Origin: Sphingobium aromaticiconvertens
GTDB lineage: Bacteria > Pseudomonadota > Alphaproteobacteria > Sphingomonadales > Sphingomonadaceae
Reading direction: 5' to 3'
DNA: 64,000 nt
Assembly (NCBI RefSeq): GCF_037154075.1
Contig: NZ_JBANRJ010000001.1
Location: 4,273,501 to 4,337,500 of the forward strand
Shown: positions 20,780 through 29,741 of the stretch, piece after piece
Numbering within the stretch: the first letter of the stretch is position 1
Layout of the letters: every line of letters starts with the position of its first letter
Notes under the pieces: generated by a model
What the model was told of the DNA's origin: nothing
The model's database searches: none
What the model saw: only the letters and a program-made list of their open reading frames with translations
Translations under genes and position numbers: made by a program

Positions 20780-22078
20780 CTAAATCTTGCCGGGCGCAGC
20801 AGCCACTTCATCCAGCAAATCCGTGACGATATCAAAATATTGTGGCCAGGTTGGCGGTCGCCATGCCTTGAGCCGTGCCAATTGCGCGTCCCGCCGTGCA
20901 GAATTGCCGCGATACTCTTCAATAATCGCCAACCATCCCAGGCCATCGAGCGGGTCCAGATAGTCCGGCACCGGGCCGCCAACCTCATGATGCGCGGAAA
21001 TATTGCTGCATATGACCGGAACACCCGCCGACAGCGCCTCGATTACTGGCATGCCGAAGCCTTCCTCGAACGATGGCATCACCATAGCGCGTGCTCCGGC
21101 GACCAGTTCATCCATCTGCCTGTCAGACAGTCCGCCCGCCTCGATCACATGCCCCTTGATCGCTTCGGACCGTTCGAGAATGTCGATGACATTCTCATTT
21201 TCCCAGCCCCGCCGCCCCACCAGCACCAGCACCGGGGCGGCATCGCCATAGCGTTCGATCAGCCGGCGCCACACATTCAGCAGCAACAGATGATTTTTGC
21301 GCGGCTCAATGGTCGCGATGTACACAAAATAGGGACGTTCCGGCGCAGGATAACTGGACGTTGTGAACATATCGGGCGCGTCGGCGCCGAAATGCGCGAC
21401 ACGCACCGCGCGCCCTGCCAGCCCGCTCGTCATGTGCGGCGCGATCGCGTCGATCGTCGCCTGACTATTGCCAATGATGCCGCGCGCAAAGCTGTCGATC
21501 GTGCGGATCCGCTTACGATGCTCAATTGCGCCTTGTGGTCGGGCAAATTCGGGATGGGTCAGCGGAATGACATCATGCACCAGCGTGACAAAGCGCGCGC
21601 CTTCCGCCCGCAATATGTCTCCCACCTGTTCATGATCGTCGAGATGATGGGGCGACACCTGAAGATAGACACGCGGCCCCTTTGCCTTGGGCACCGGACG
21701 GGGGCGCATGGCGATAAGGTGGCGGATGATCGTTGCGCGATGGCTGCTCGCATCAGGTGAATCGACGCTGCGCCACCGCGCGATCGTAAACGCCAGAAAC
21801 TGCCGAACAGCCCCACTGTCCAGACGGCCATAATAGCCACCGGCCGGATGCACGGCGGCAAAGGACAGCCGGTCGGGAATCCGCTCCAGCAATTCACGGG
21901 CATAGACATATTCGACCCGATCAATGCCCGTCGGCGTCGAATGGAAGCTGCGCGACAGCAATCGCGACACGTCGAGAATCACTTCCGCCTGCCCCGGATC
22001 GGTATCGAGCATCGGATTGGCCGGTTTCGACCGGAGGGAAAAACGGGCGCCAGGGGCGCGGAACGGCTTTAGCAGCAA
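20780..22078 (-). CDS. Glycosyltransferase family 4 (GT-B fold)
   Basis: The 432-residue protein has a GT4-type C-terminal half: FVYIATIEPRKNH, VLVLVGRRGWEN, VIEAGGLSDRQMDELVAGA and the nucleotide-sugar E-x7-E region PSFEEGFGMPVIEAL, then GVPVICSNIS. The N-terminal half starts with VILDVSRLLSRSF and GIDRVEYVYARELL, as in GT4 enzymes of capsule and exopolysaccharide clusters. ATG 22012 (MLDTDPGQAE) is an equally plausible start. Next to kpsC and kpsS it probably adds a capsule sugar; donor and acceptor are unknown. Confidence 0.88.
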   Translation of the reverse strand: MLLKPFRAPGARFSLRSKPANPMLDTDPGQAEVILDVSRLLSRSFHSTPTGIDRVEYVYARELLERIPDRLSFAAVHPAGGYYGRLDSGAVRQFLAFTIARWRSVDSPDASSHRATIIRHLIAMRPRPVPKAKGPRVYLQVSPHHLDDHEQVGDILRAEGARFVTLVHDVIPLTHPEFARPQGAIEHRKRIRTIDSFARGIIGNSQATIDAIAPHMTSGLAGRAVRVAHFGADAPDMFTTSSYPAPERPYFVYIATIEPRKNHLLLLNVWRRLIERYGDAAPVLVLVGRRGWENENVIDILERSEAIKGHVIEAGGLSDRQMDELVAGARAMVMPSFEEGFGMPVIEALSAGVPVICSNISAHHEVGGPVPDYLDPLDGLGWLAIIEEYRGNSARRDAQLARLKAWRPPTWPQYFDIVTDLLDEVAAAPGKI

Positions 22079-22166
22079 AGGTCAACCTGTCATCATGTGC
22101 GGCGCGAAACCGCACCATGCCTCTGGACCAAGGCTGCCCCCTTGTAAACCAAGGGCCAGACCTTGA

Positions 22167-22607
22167 TCAGAGGCAGGCGCGAACCTGATCGGCCAGCGCC
22201 GCAAGCTCCGCAGGATCGGCGAAACCGTCCTGCCCATGCCGCGCAAAACCGATCGGCTGCCCCTCCCAGCGCGGGACGATATGGACATGCAGATGGAACA
22301 CCGTCTGCCCTGCCAGCGCGCCGTTGAACTGGGCGACATGCAAGCCGTCAGGCGACAGCGCCTCGCGCAGCGCCCGCGCGACCTTCTGCACCGTCGTCAT
22401 CACCTGGGCCAGCGCCTCCGGCTCGATGTCCAGGATATTGCGCGCCTTCGACCATTTGGAAATGACCAACGCATGGCCCTTCGACTGTGGCTGAATGTCG
22501 AGGAAGGCGAGCGTATGCTCGTCCTCATAGAGTTTGGTCGAGGGGATCTTGCCCGCAAGGATCAGGGCGAAGACATTGCCTTCATCATAACTGCCATCAA
22601 GACTCAT
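22167..22607 (-). CDS. HIT family nucleotide-binding protein
   Basis: HIT proteins hydrolyse or transfer nucleoside monophosphates from adenylylated compounds. The 146-residue protein has IPSTKLYEDEHTLAFLDIQPQSKGHALVI and the histidine triad HLHVHIVPRW, preceded by QFNGALAGQTVFH. It is the Hint-like branch. It follows scoB by 12 bases on the same strand and may be cotranscribed with the sco genes, with no obvious functional link. Confidence 0.94.
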   Translation of the reverse strand: MSLDGSYDEGNVFALILAGKIPSTKLYEDEHTLAFLDIQPQSKGHALVISKWSKARNILDIEPEALAQVMTTVQKVARALREALSPDGLHVAQFNGALAGQTVFHLHVHIVPRWEGQPIGFARHGQDGFADPAELAALADQVRACL

Positions 22608-22619
22608 GGGAGGCGTCCT

Positions 22620-23255
22620 TCAACTCACAAATTTGCCGGTCGTCTTGGCGGCGACTTCCTCGGCGGTCACGCCGGGCGCCAGTTCAACCAGCTTGAACGG
22701 GCTATCATGATCGGGCCGCTGAAGGACACACAGGTCCGTGACGATCATGTCGACCACATTCTTGCCCGTCAGCGGCAGCGTGCATTCGGGGATGAACTTG
22801 GGGCTGCCGTCTTTGGACGTGTGCTCCATGACGACGATGATCTTCTTGACGCCCGCGACCAGATCCATCGCACCGCCCATGCCCTTGATCATCTTGCCGG
22901 GGATCATCCAGTTGGCGATGTCGCCATTTTCCGCAACCTCCATTGCGCCAAGGACGGTCAGGTCGATATGTCCGCCGCGGATCATCGCGAAACTGTCGGC
23001 GCTGGAGAAATAGGCGGTCTGCGGCAATTCGCTGATCGTCTGCTTGCCCGCATTGATAAGGTCCGCATCTTCCTCGCCCTCATAGGGGAAGGGACCGATG
23101 CCCAGCATGCCGTTTTCGGACTGGAGCGTAACCTCAACGCCTGCGGGTATATGGTTCGCCACCAGCGTGGGGATGCCGATGCCCAGATTGACGTAGAAAC
23201 CGTCCTGCAATTCCTTCGCGGCGCGCGCCGCCATCTCGTCACGGGTCCAGGGCAT
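22620..23255 (-). CDS. scoB: Succinyl-CoA:3-ketoacid CoA transferase, subunit B
   Basis: ScoA and ScoB transfer CoA from succinyl-CoA to acetoacetate for ketone-body or PHB-derived acetoacetate use. The 211-residue subunit B has [17 protein letters not shown] and the catalytic Glu region [14 protein letters not shown], then [14 protein letters not shown] and [16 protein letters not shown]. Its ATG shares a base with the phosphatase stop (TAATG), so it is translated by coupling. It may work with the PHA depolymerase at 40455-41678 in carbon-store use. Confidence 0.96.
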   Translation of the reverse strand: MPWTRDEMAARAAKELQDGFYVNLGIGIPTLVANHIPAGVEVTLQSENGMLGIGPFPYEGEEDADLINAGKQTISELPQTAYFSSADSFAMIRGGHIDLTVLGAMEVAENGDIANWMIPGKMIKGMGGAMDLVAGVKKIIVVMEHTSKDGSPKFIPECTLPLTGKNVVDMIVTDLCVLQRPDHDSPFKLVELAPGVTAEEVAAKTTGKFVS

Positions 23256-24124
23256 TATCGGGCCTCCTTAACAGCGGGCATATCCCACCTTTTATCCGTT
23301 GGAAAAACATCGTCGAACCCGCCTTTTAAGGCAGTTCCATAAACCGGGTTGGGCAGGACGAACCAGCCATGGCCCCATAATTTCGCGGTCGCGCCATTCA
23401 TGACGACGGCGCGGCGCGTGGCCACCGGCTGGCCAGCGTTGAACAGGTCGGAAAAATCGCCAAGCTGGTCGCCACCCATGGCGATCACGCAATATTTCGC
23501 GGCAATCGTCGCGCGGCGACCATCCTTGCGCGATCCTATGCCGTCATCGCCCTTCAGGAACAAGCTACTGCCGTGGACCGCCTCACCCAGCCCCGCATTG
23601 CGGATCGCAAGCGCCGTGGCGCCGGCATTAACCGCCTCGCGGTTGGTGTTGAATATGACCGTAACGCCCAGCGCGCGCAAGCCGCGCACGGCGTCCATCG
23701 CACCTGGAACAGCACCGACCTGCCCTGCCCCCGTTTTTTCCCAGGCATCCCATGCGGCAGCGTCATAGCCCTTGGCCGTGCGCGCATCATGATATTCGAA
23801 GCCCAGATTGAGGATCAGCGTCTCGTCCACATCGAACACAGCAGCAAAGGGCTTCGTGCCGCAGGGTACGAACCCCGGCCTCTCCAGTGTCGCATTCTGA
23901 TCCAGCACCACGCTCTCCGCTGGCCGATCCTGCACCGCCAACGCGACATGATCGAGCAGCGCGTGAAACGCCTGGACGGACAGCGCCGCCGCCTCCCCCG
24001 ATCCATAGAGAAATTGCATGCCCGCAGGCGGACTAGCTGGAGCGACAGGAAGTGTCTGCGGCGCGGAGGCGCAAGCGCTCAGGGTCGCACAGGCCACGAC
24101 CATGGTAATCGGAAGAGGCCGCAT
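23255..24124 (-). CDS. HAD-superfamily acid phosphatase, class B/e(P4)-like lipoprotein
   Basis: The protein has 289 residues from ATG 24124, with lipobox ATLSAC (Cys at about residue 18). The HAD motif I reads [12 protein letters not shown] with both catalytic Asp residues. [10 protein letters not shown] supplies motif II, and [16 protein letters not shown] and [11 protein letters not shown] the later motifs, as in outer-membrane 5'-nucleotidases. It likely removes phosphate from nucleotides or other esters in the periplasm. Unusually, it sits between scoA and scoB and is coupled to scoB. A start at 24193 would run through an intergenic repeat and was rejected. Confidence 0.88.
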   Translation of the reverse strand: MRPLPITMVVACATLSACASAPQTLPVAPASPPAGMQFLYGSGEAAALSVQAFHALLDHVALAVQDRPAESVVLDQNATLERPGFVPCGTKPFAAVFDVDETLILNLGFEYHDARTAKGYDAAAWDAWEKTGAGQVGAVPGAMDAVRGLRALGVTVIFNTNREAVNAGATALAIRNAGLGEAVHGSSLFLKGDDGIGSRKDGRRATIAAKYCVIAMGGDQLGDFSDLFNAGQPVATRRAVVMNGATAKLWGHGWFVLPNPVYGTALKGGFDDVFPTDKRWDMPAVKEAR

Positions 24125-24134
24125 GGAGGTCCGC

Positions 24135-24182
24135 TGCGCTCGCCACCCACCCCCGGCCCCTCCCCTGGAAGGGAGGGGAGAC
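24135..24182 (+). repeat. REP-like palindromic repeat, single copy
   Basis: The element has GCGCTCGCCACCCACC followed by a GGCCCCTCCCC arm and a GGGAGGGG arm that can pair with it as a short hairpin. A near copy lies at 51102-51147 beside a third, inverted one. It sits between scoA and the phosphatase gene, which suggests an insertion at that joint. Confidence 0.6.
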
Positions 24183-24189
24183 GGAGACG

Positions 24190-24900
24190 TCACGCAGCTT
24201 CCCGCTGCCTCACGGTGCGAAACTCGATCTTCTTGTCATAGGGCGCGCCCACGATCATGCGCTTGACGTATATGCCCGGCAGATGGATCGCATCGGCATC
24301 CAGCGTACCGGTGGGCACGACCTCTTCGACCTCGGCAATGCAGATCTTCGCGGCAGTCGCCATCGGCTGATTGAAGTTGCGCGCAGTCTTGCGGAAGATG
24401 AGGTTGCCGCTCTCGTCGGCTTTCCAGCCCTTGATGATCGCAACGTCAGCAAAAATGCCTCGTTCCAGGATATAGTCCTGCCCGTCGAAGCCCTTCACTT
24501 CCTTGCCCTCGGCCACCGCCGTGCCGACGCCGGTCTTGGTATAAAAGCCCGGAATACCCGCCCCGCCCGCGCGACAGCGCTCGGCCAGTGTTCCCTGGGG
24601 GCAGAATTCCACCTCCAGCTCACCGGCCAGATATTGCCGTTCAAACTCCTTGTTCTCACCGACATAGGAGGAGATCATTTTCTTGACCTGCTTCGTGCGG
24701 AGCAGCTTTCCCAGCCCCTCCCCATCGATCCCGGCATTGTTGGAGGCGATGGTCAGATCCTTGACGCCAGCATCGCGGATCGCGTCGATCAGCCGCTCAG
24801 GGATGCCGCACAGGCCAAAGCCGCCCGCGCAAAGATGCATTCTGTCAAAGAGAAGTCCCTCCAGCGCGCTCGCGGCGTCGGGGTAGAGCTTGTTCACCAT
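24190..24900 (-). CDS. scoA: Succinyl-CoA:3-ketoacid CoA transferase, subunit A
   Basis: The 236-residue A subunit pairs with the ScoB protein at 22620-23255. It has FDRMHLCAGGFGLCGIPERLI with the CoA-binding glycine-rich loop, SNNAGIDGEGLGKLL, SSYVGENKEFERQYLAGELEVE and FYTKTGVGTAVAEGKEV. Full length. It is transcribed first, but a phosphatase gene and a repeat separate it from scoB, whereas the two are normally adjacent. Confidence 0.96.
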   Translation of the reverse strand: MVNKLYPDAASALEGLLFDRMHLCAGGFGLCGIPERLIDAIRDAGVKDLTIASNNAGIDGEGLGKLLRTKQVKKMISSYVGENKEFERQYLAGELEVEFCPQGTLAERCRAGGAGIPGFYTKTGVGTAVAEGKEVKGFDGQDYILERGIFADVAIIKGWKADESGNLIFRKTARNFNQPMATAAKICIAEVEEVVPTGTLDADAIHLPGIYVKRMIVGAPYDKKIEFRTVRQREAA

Positions 24901-24979
24901 CGGTCTTCCTCCTCCTCAAGTCCGTCAGCCCATAAGGATATGGATGGGGCCGGTCAATTTCCGCAATGTGGAAAAGGCG

Positions 24980-25981
24980 TCAGATAAGACCCGCCAACGG
25001 ACTGGACGGATCGGCATACATCCGCCGCCCCATCCGCCCGGCGCGATAGGCCATGCGGCCCGCCTCGACGCCTGCCTTCATCGCCGCGGCCATCAGGACC
25101 GGATCCTTCGCCTCGGCAATCGCGGTGTTCATCAGAACGCCGGTGCAACCCAGTTCCATCGCCTGCGCCGCTTCGGACGCGGTACCCACGCCCGCATCGA
25201 CCAGAACCGGCAGACTGGTGCCTTCCACGATCAGGCGAATGGTGACGCGATTCTGGATGCCCAGGCCCGATCCGATCGGCGCGCCCAGCGGCATGATCGC
25301 GACGGCGCCAACATCTTCCAGACGCTTGGCCGCGATGGGATCATCGACGCAATAGACCATCGGCTTGAACCCTTCCTTGGCCAGGACCTCGGTCGCGCGC
25401 AGCGTTTCCACCATGTCGGGATACAGGGTGCGGGCTTCGCCCAGCACCTCCAGCTTGACCAGATCCCAACCGCCCGCTTCACGCGCCAGCCGGAGGGTGC
25501 GGATCGCCTCCTCCCCCGTGAAGCAGCCCGCCGTATTGGGCAGATAGGTGATCTTCTTAGGGTCGATATAGTCGGTCAACATCGGCGCCTTGGGGTCCGA
25601 TACATTGACGCGGCGTACAGCGACCGTGACGATCTCCGCCCCGGAAGCGGCCAGCGCGGCGGCATTCTGCTCGAACGATTTATATTTGCCGGTGCCCACG
25701 ATCAGGCGCGAGCGAAAGGTGCGCCCCGCAACGGTCCAGCTATCGTCATCGACCACCGACATATCGCCTCCGCCAACAAAGTGCACGATTTCCAACTCGT
25801 CGCCGTCTTCCACCAGCACATCCTTCAGCGTCGATCGGGGCACGACCTCCAGATTGCGCTCAACCGCCACCTTTTCCGGCGCGAAACCCAGTTCGTTCGC
25901 CAGATCGGCAAGCGTCATGCCCTGCCGGATACGGCGATGCTCGCCATTGATATGGATGGAGATGGTGCCGTCTACGCTCAC
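24980..25981 (-). CDS. thiG: ThiS-ThiG fusion: sulfur carrier and thiazole synthase
   Basis: ThiG makes the thiazole phosphate of thiamine from deoxyxylulose phosphate, dehydroglycine or glycine imine, and sulfur carried on the ThiS C terminus. Here residues 1-73 are ThiS ([12 protein letters not shown] to IVHFVGGG) and 74-333 are ThiG, with [22 protein letters not shown] (Schiff-base lysine) and [15 protein letters not shown]. The glycines at 70-72 that would carry sulfur are internal. GGAGG lies four bases before ATG 25762 (Met74), so a separate ThiG could also be made. Fused forms are known in alphaproteobacteria. Confidence 0.93.
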   Translation of the reverse strand: MSVDGTISIHINGEHRRIRQGMTLADLANELGFAPEKVAVERNLEVVPRSTLKDVLVEDGDELEIVHFVGGGDMSVVDDDSWTVAGRTFRSRLIVGTGKYKSFEQNAAALAASGAEIVTVAVRRVNVSDPKAPMLTDYIDPKKITYLPNTAGCFTGEEAIRTLRLAREAGGWDLVKLEVLGEARTLYPDMVETLRATEVLAKEGFKPMVYCVDDPIAAKRLEDVGAVAIMPLGAPIGSGLGIQNRVTIRLIVEGTSLPVLVDAGVGTASEAAQAMELGCTGVLMNTAIAEAKDPVLMAAAMKAGVEAGRMAYRAGRMGRRMYADPSSPLAGLI

Positions 25982-26123
25982 TGATCCGTCCCGTCTTGCT
26001 ATGCTTCAAACATGCCCTCGACTTGGCGAGGGGCGAGCGGCTAAGAAGTGCCCCAGGGGGACGCGCCGCTGGCCGCATATAGGATCAGCGCACCCTGCCC
26101 CGCAACAGACAAGGACCGTCGCG

Positions 26124-26564
26124 ATGGCAGATGCTCGTAAAATCTATGTGCTCAACGGCCCCAACCTCAACCTGCTGGGCACGCGCGAGCCGGAGATATA
26201 CGGCTATGACACGCTGGACGACATTGCCGAGCGGATGGACGACGCGGCCGAACGCGCTCATGTCGTGATCGATTTTCGCCAGTCCAACCATGAAGGCAAT
26301 CTGATCGACTGGCTGCATGAGGCCCATGCGGAGGGCGCCCATGCGGTCATCCTGAACCCCGGCGGCCTCACCCACACCTCGGTCGCGCTGCACGACGCGA
26401 TTCTGAGCATCACCGTGCCGGTGATCGAAGTCCATCTGTCCAATCCGCACAAGCGTGAGGATTTCCGGCATAAAAGCTATGTCGGCATGGCGGCCAAGGG
26501 CACGATCGCTGGCTTTGGTCCTTTATCCTACATGCTGGCGCTCGAAGCGGCGCTGGAGCTTTAG
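26124..26564 (+). CDS. aroQ: 3-dehydroquinate dehydratase, type II
   Basis: AroQ catalyses the third shikimate-pathway step. The 146-residue protein has YVLNGPNLNLLGTREPEIYG with the catalytic Tyr and Arg region, DFRQSNHEGNLIDWLHEA, NPGGLTHTSVAL, and VIEVHLSNPHKREDFRHKS with the catalytic His. ATG 26124 begins MADARKIYV; longer in-frame starts overlap the divergent thiSG gene and are not conserved. The type II enzyme has 145-150 residues, as here. A chorismate mutase (36666-36944) and trpE (63404 onward) act later in aromatic synthesis. Confidence 0.97.
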   Translation: MADARKIYVLNGPNLNLLGTREPEIYGYDTLDDIAERMDDAAERAHVVIDFRQSNHEGNLIDWLHEAHAEGAHAVILNPGGLTHTSVALHDAILSITVPVIEVHLSNPHKREDFRHKSYVGMAAKGTIAGFGPLSYMLALEAALEL

Positions 26565-26683
26565 GCAGGCCTCGGAAAAGCGTTTCATGTCCTCCGCCCA
26601 ACGCTACAAAGTTGCGCTTTGGCGCAAACCGGCATAGGCGCTGGCGGCCAGAACCAAATTATCTTGGCAAACAAGGGTCAACG

Positions 26684-27154
26684 ATGAACGACAAGCATGA
26701 AAATGTCGCAATGCAGGTGGATCTCGCCCTGGTGCGCGAACTGGCCGCGCTGCTGGACGACACGCACCTGACCGAGATCGAGGTTGAGGATGGCGATCGC
26801 AAGATCCGCGTCGCGCGCAAGGTTGGTGGCGGTGCTCCCGTCTATGCCCCGATGCCCGCACCTGTCGCAGCCGCCCCCCTGGCGTCTCCCGTTGCCGCAG
26901 CGGCAGAGCCTGCCATTGCCGCAGGCACCGTGCGCTCGCCGATCGTCGGCACCGCCTATCTGGCGGCCGAACCGGGTTCCGCCCCCTTCGCGCGGGTCGG
27001 CGCACAGGTGAAGGCAGGCGAGACGGTCCTGATCGTCGAAGCCATGAAGGTCATGAACGCGATTACCGCGCCGTCCGCTGGCACCGTCAAGGCGATACTG
27101 GTCGATAACGGCCAGCCGGTCGAATACGACCAGCCGCTGATCGTGATCGAATAA
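26684..27154 (+). CDS. accB: Acetyl-CoA carboxylase biotin carboxyl carrier protein
   Basis: AccB carries biotin between carboxylase and transferase halves in fatty-acid synthesis. The 156-residue protein has an N-terminal helical segment, an Ala/Pro-rich linker at about 50-80, and a biotinyl domain with the biotin lysine K122 in VEAMKVMN. A thumb-like insert is seen at [14 protein letters not shown] 26684 has a weak GGTCAACG upstream. accC follows after 10 bases, the usual pairing. Confidence 0.97.
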   Translation: MNDKHENVAMQVDLALVRELAALLDDTHLTEIEVEDGDRKIRVARKVGGGAPVYAPMPAPVAAAPLASPVAAAAEPAIAAGTVRSPIVGTAYLAAEPGSAPFARVGAQVKAGETVLIVEAMKVMNAITAPSAGTVKAILVDNGQPVEYDQPLIVIE

Positions 27155-27164
27155 GGCCCTCCGC

Positions 27165-28517
27165 ATGTCCATCGAAAAGCTGTTGATCGCCAACCGGGGC
27201 GAAATCGCGCTGCGTATTCATCGCGCCTGCCATGAAATGGGGATCAAGACGGTCGCGGTCCACTCGACCGCCGACGCTGACGCCATGCATGTGCGACTGG
27301 CGGACGAGGCGATCTGCATCGGCCCGCCTGCGGCCAGGGACAGCTACCTCAACATCGCCGCGATCATCTCCGCCGCCGAAATCAGCGGCGCGGACGCCAT
27401 TCATCCCGGTTACGGCTTCCTGTCGGAAAATGCCCAGTTTGCCGAGATTGTGGAGGCGCATGGCATAGCCTTCGTCGGTCCCAAGCCCGAACATATCCGG
27501 ATCATGGGCGACAAGGTGGAGGCAAAGCGCACCGCTGGCGCGCTGGGGTTGCCGCTGGTTCCCGGTTCCGACGGCGCTCTCGACACTATCGACGAAGCCA
27601 AGGCGGTGGCCCAGAAGATCGGCTATCCCGTGCTCATCAAGGCGGCGTCAGGCGGCGGCGGGCGCGGCATGAAGGTCGTGCCTTCCGAAGACCAGCTTGA
27701 AACACTGATGAGCCAGGCGGGCAACGAGGCGAAGGCCGCGTTCGGCGACGCCACCGTCTATATGGAAAAATATCTGGGCAACCCCCGGCATATCGAGTTC
27801 CAGATTTTCGGCGATGGCAATGGCAAGGCCATTCATCTGGGCGAGCGCGACTGTTCGCTCCAGCGCCGCCACCAGAAGGTGCTGGAGGAAGCCCCCTCCC
27901 CCGTCATTTCTTCCGCCGAGCGCGACCGGATGGGCGGCATCGTCAGCAAGGCGATGGCCGACATGGGCTATCGCGGCGCGGGCACGATCGAATTTCTGTA
28001 CGAAGATGGCGAATTCTACTTCATCGAAATGAACACCCGGCTTCAGGTCGAACATCCCGTGACCGAAATGATTACGGGCCTCGATCTGGTCCGCGAACAG
28101 ATTCGCATCGCCGAGGGTAAATCGCTGTCGGTCACGCAGGATGAACTGAAGTTCACCGGCCATGCGATCGAATGCCGGATCAACGCGGAAGATCCGCGCA
28201 CCTTCGCCCCCTCACCAGGCACCGTCACCAGCTATCATGTGCCGGGCGGGATGCATGTCCGCGTCGATAGTGGCCTGTATCAGGGCTATAAGGTGCCGCC
28301 TTATTACGATTCCATGATCGGCAAGCTGATCGTCTATGGCCGCACCCGCGAAGGCTGCATCATGCGCCTGCGCCGCGCGCTGGAGGAATATGTGATCGAG
28401 GGGATGAAGACCACCATTCCCCTGCATCAGAAACTGCTGAAAGATCCCGAATTTCTGGACGGCGCCTATACGATCAAATGGCTGGAGGAATGGCTGGCGC
28501 GGGACGAAACGGCGTGA
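27165..28517 (+). CDS. accC: Acetyl-CoA carboxylase biotin carboxylase
   Basis: AccC carboxylates the biotin on AccB using ATP and bicarbonate. The 450-residue ATP-grasp enzyme starts [17 protein letters not shown] and has [10 protein letters not shown], the glycine loop [45 protein letters not shown] and [14 protein letters not shown]. Full length. Its stop overlaps the next gene's GTG start by four bases (GTGA). Confidence 0.98.
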   Translation: MSIEKLLIANRGEIALRIHRACHEMGIKTVAVHSTADADAMHVRLADEAICIGPPAARDSYLNIAAIISAAEISGADAIHPGYGFLSENAQFAEIVEAHGIAFVGPKPEHIRIMGDKVEAKRTAGALGLPLVPGSDGALDTIDEAKAVAQKIGYPVLIKAASGGGGRGMKVVPSEDQLETLMSQAGNEAKAAFGDATVYMEKYLGNPRHIEFQIFGDGNGKAIHLGERDCSLQRRHQKVLEEAPSPVISSAERDRMGGIVSKAMADMGYRGAGTIEFLYEDGEFYFIEMNTRLQVEHPVTEMITGLDLVREQIRIAEGKSLSVTQDELKFTGHAIECRINAEDPRTFAPSPGTVTSYHVPGGMHVRVDSGLYQGYKVPPYYDSMIGKLIVYGRTREGCIMRLRRALEEYVIEGMKTTIPLHQKLLKDPEFLDGAYTIKWLEEWLARDETA

Positions 28518-28858
28518 AGGCCACCATCTGGCACAATCCCCGTTGCTCGAAATCGCGGTCGGCGCTCGCGATTTTGGAAGAAACGCCGGGCGTCGAGGTC
28601 GAGATCATCGATTATCTCAAGACCCAACCGACGCACGGCGAAATCGCGGCGGTTTTCCAGACCGCAGGCATCGCTCCCCATGACGCGCTTCGCAAAGGCG
28701 AAGCCGTGGTCAAGGAAATCGGCCTCGACACCAGCGATGACGCGGCGATCCTTAACGCAATGGCGGCCCACCCAATCCTGATCGAGCGCCCCATCGTCAT
28801 CACCGCCAAGGGCGCGGTGATCGCCCGCCCGCCGGAGCGCGCCCGCGAAATCCTTTAG
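28514..28858 (+). CDS. ArsC-family reductase-like protein (arsenate reductase / YfgD type)
   Basis: The 114-residue thioredoxin-fold protein has the ArsC catalytic cysteine in [14 protein letters not shown] and the downstream pattern [11 protein letters not shown] and [11 protein letters not shown], with the conserved Arg of glutaredoxin-dependent arsenate reductases. No other ars gene is nearby, so a role in arsenate resistance is not secure; YfgD-like proteins of this family have unclear substrates. I take the GTG at 28514, which overlaps the accC stop and implies coupled translation. Confidence 0.87.
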   Translation: MKATIWHNPRCSKSRSALAILEETPGVEVEIIDYLKTQPTHGEIAAVFQTAGIAPHDALRKGEAVVKEIGLDTSDDAAILNAMAAHPILIERPIVITAKGAVIARPPERAREIL

Positions 28859-28955
28859 GGATTAAGGCGCGATCGCGCCTCCCTGTCACCGATCCGTAAC
28901 AATCGCATGATTGAACACTTGCCACGAGGGCGCACGAGGACTTAGCCTTGGCGCC

Positions 28956-29708
28956 ATGAGCAAGGACAGCGCATTGGCGACCATCGCCGTTTACAGCCTT
29001 AAGGGCGGCGTGGGCAAAACCACCTTCGCTATCAACCTCGCCTGGGCATCGGCTACGATCTCGAAACGGCGAACTTTGCTCTGGGATCTTGATCCACAGG
29101 CAGCGTCAAGCTGGATGCTGTCCACTGACAAGGAGAGCCGCGACGCAGCGCAGGCGATCTTCAGCAAGGATGTCGACATCCACAAGCTGATCCAGCCCTC
29201 GACCGTCCCCGGCCTTGACCTCATCGCCGCGGACACTTCCCTGCGCGGCCTCGATCATCTGTTCCGCGAGTTGGACAAGAAGAAGCGGCTGGCCAAGCTG
29301 ATCGAGAATCTGGGCCGCGACTATGACCGGATCATTCTGGATTGCCCACCGGGCCTGACCGAGACCAGCGAGCAAGTGCTGCGCGCCGCCAACCTGATCG
29401 TCATCCCCGTCATCCCCTCCCCGCTGTCCCAGCGAGCCATGGGCGAGGTTGCGCGCTATCTGATGCAGCGCGGCGGCGCGCACGCGCCAATCTTTCCGGT
29501 CTATTCGATGGTTGATCGCCGCCGTAGCCTGCACCGCAAGGCGACCGAGGAACAGCCCGAATGGACGGCCATACCAATGGCCAGCATGATCGAGCAGATG
29601 ACCGTCAGGCGCAAACCGCTTGGTGACTTCGCCCCTTCCTCGCCTCCAGCCAAGGCCTTTGCCGGCCTTTGGGCAACGATCGAGCGGCAGGTGCTTACAC
29701 CACGCTAA
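28956..29708 (+). CDS. ParA/Soj-family ATPase, orphan
   Basis: The 250-residue protein has the deviant Walker A motif SLKGGVGKTTFAINLA, the switch region LWDLDPQAASS and Walker B in IILDCPPGLTETSEQ. It belongs with small chromosomal ParA/MinD-like ATPases that position cargo on the nucleoid or membrane. No parB, parS-like cluster or plasmid gene is adjacent, so it is an orphan. ATG 28956 (MSKDSALATIAVYS) is preferred over an upstream start that lacks conserved sequence. Confidence 0.9.
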   Translation: MSKDSALATIAVYSLKGGVGKTTFAINLAWASATISKRRTLLWDLDPQAASSWMLSTDKESRDAAQAIFSKDVDIHKLIQPSTVPGLDLIAADTSLRGLDHLFRELDKKKRLAKLIENLGRDYDRIILDCPPGLTETSEQVLRAANLIVIPVIPSPLSQRAMGEVARYLMQRGGAHAPIFPVYSMVDRRRSLHRKATEEQPEWTAIPMASMIEQMTVRRKPLGDFAPSSPPAKAFAGLWATIERQVLTPR

Positions 29709-29741
29709 ACGTCACGACATTACCCGAACGCAACCGCCGGT

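Noticed and set aside
26612..26627. TTGCGC/GCGCAA hairpin between aroQ and accB as a terminator
   Set aside because: The stem is only six pairs and no T tract follows, so it is not strong enough to call.
28514..28858. Part of an arsenic resistance operon
   Set aside because: No arsR, arsB or acr3 gene lies nearby, and the gene is coupled to accC.
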